Source: Phaeobacter inhibens DSM 16374
GTDB lineage: Bacteria; Pseudomonadota; Alphaproteobacteria; Rhodobacterales; Rhodobacteraceae
Direction: 5' to 3'
NCBI RefSeq assembly: GCF_000473105.1
Contig: NZ_KI421498.1
Span: forward strand, 1,426,001-1,490,000
DNA length: 64,000 nucleotides
Below the pieces are notes generated by a model. That model saw nothing but the letters and a program-made list of their open reading frames with translations. It was not told the origin of the DNA and searched no databases. Positions 63,397 through 64,000 of the stretch are shown piece after piece. Positions within the stretch are counted from its first letter, which is position 1. Every line of letters begins with the position of its first letter. Made by a program: the position numbers and the translations under genes.

Positions 63397-64000
63397 TAAG
63401 GACCGTCTGGTTCCCGACGAAGGGATTGCCCCCGCCTCCACCGCCCTGCCCGCCGCAGGTGTGATGGAAGAGCTGGACCAACCGCCCCGCAGCCAATGGC
63501 TGGATGTGTGGGATCAGTTCAAATCGCACAAGGGCGCTATGCTTGGCGGGGCCTTGTTCCTGCTGATTGTACTGACGGTTTATCTTGGACCGTTTTTCTG
63601 GGACATCGATGCCACGCGCATTGATATTCGCGCACGTAACCAAGGCCCCAGCTGGGCGCACCCCTTTGGTACCGATCAGCTGGGGCGCGACATGCTGGCC
63701 CGGATGATGGCAGGGGGGGCGACATCTGTTTCGGTTGGTCTGACTGCAATGCTGCTGGCCTTGTTCCTTGGTTCGCTGGTTGGCGTGATGGCGGGGTTTT
63801 TCAAACGGCTCGACGGCCCGCTGATGCGTCTGACTGATCTGTTCCTGGCGCTGCCTCTGCTGCCACTGCTGTTGGTCATGATGCTGCTGTTCCGCGAGCC
63901 GCTGAACGCAACCTTTGGACCGGAACAGGGGATTTTCATCCTGATCGTGGCCTCCATCGGCATCACCAGTTGGATGCCCACCGCACGGATTGTGCGGGGC
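63389..64000 (+). CDS. Peptide ABC transporter permease (DppC/OppC type), partial
   Basis: Open through the right edge; 204 codons seen. After a polar N-terminus comes SQWLDVWDQFKSHKGAMLGG and the first helix, then the periplasmic part with HPFGTDQLGRDMLARMMAGG (DppC signature), and the BPD_transp_1 region SVGLTAMLLALFLGSLVGVM, LPLLPLLLVMMLLF and TSWMPTARIVRG before the edge. The ATG at 63389 overlaps the DppB-type gene by 8 nt. The C-terminus, including the EAA loop, lies outside the window. Confidence 0.92.
   Translation, partial: MTDKDRLVPDEGIAPASTALPAAGVMEELDQPPRSQWLDVWDQFKSHKGAMLGGALFLLIVLTVYLGPFFWDIDATRIDIRARNQGPSWAHPFGTDQLGRDMLARMMAGGATSVSVGLTAMLLALFLGSLVGVMAGFFKRLDGPLMRLTDLFLALPLLPLLLVMMLLFREPLNATFGPEQGIFILIVASIGITSWMPTARIVRG

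Noticed and set aside
1-64000. CRISPR arrays, IS elements, tRNA or rRNA genes, prophage genes.
   Set aside because: No direct-repeat arrays, transposases, integrases or cloverleaf-like sequences were found on reading both strands; short or degenerate copies could be missed by eye.

Overview
The window looks like chromosome of a marine alphaproteobacterium of the family Rhodobacteraceae (Roseobacter group; Phaeobacter, Leisingera or Ruegeria-like, genus not settled). The grounds are high G+C, a complete nuo (complex I) operon carrying the small extra genes typical of Rhodobacterales, a NuoE with a C-terminal helix-hairpin-helix extension, nuoN followed by birA-coaX-rnj, two stand-alone Hint-domain proteins, and a leucine-degradation cluster. 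Genes are densely packed with many 1-11 bp overlaps. I found no rRNA, tRNA, insertion sequence, prophage or CRISPR array, and no sign of recent transfer.

Layout: 0.05-3.9 kb, a WYL/YafY-type regulator, an orphan Fe3+/polyamine-type ABC ATPase, an AlkC-like DNA glycosylase and an atypical SDR. 4.2-9.3 kb, a Hint-domain protein, a SnoaL-like protein, release factor 3 (prfC), and an unknown gene coupled to a glycosyltransferase. 9.5-14.8 kb, an RhlE-type DEAD-box helicase and a 57-aa protein on the plus strand, then rnj, coaX and birA on the minus strand. 14.9-31.9 kb, the whole nuoA-N operon on the minus strand with six interspersed non-nuo genes: a 51-aa ORF, DUF5337, two putative lipoproteins, DUF5333 and a cysteine-free carboxymuconolactone-decarboxylase-like protein. 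A promoter candidate lies upstream of nuoA and a strong terminator follows nuoN.

32.1-41.9 kb is a leucine/isovalerate catabolic cluster: isovaleryl-CoA dehydrogenase, acyl-CoA ligase, methylcrotonyl-CoA carboxylase beta and alpha, HMG-CoA lyase and an enoyl-CoA hydratase that should be methylglutaconyl-CoA hydratase. Together they carry isovaleryl-CoA to acetoacetate and acetyl-CoA. A zinc-ribbon membrane protein and a small P-loop kinase-like protein sit inside it. An ompW gene on the opposite strand, preceded by a near-perfect FNR-type site, splits it, and the ivd promoter region holds a long palindrome.

42.1-53.3 kb: a second Hint protein, a DegT-type aminotransferase, a phosphoglycolate phosphatase, glmU-glmS with an AlkD-like gene coupled to glmS, a lipoprotein, moaA, and a lipid A/LPS pair (waaA and a glycosyltransferase). 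glmU/glmS and waaA supply envelope polysaccharide precursors.

53.4-64 kb is a peptide or N-acyl-amino-acid utilisation locus: three tandem M20 amidohydrolase paralogues, an ArgE-type deacylase and a fused two-domain ABC ATPase on the minus strand, divergent from a peptide-binding protein and two permeases on the plus strand (the last runs off the window). No wholly novel system stands out. The least explained items are the accessory genes in the nuo operon, the regulatory sites at ivd and ompW, the small genes embedded in the leucine operon, and the M20 triplication.
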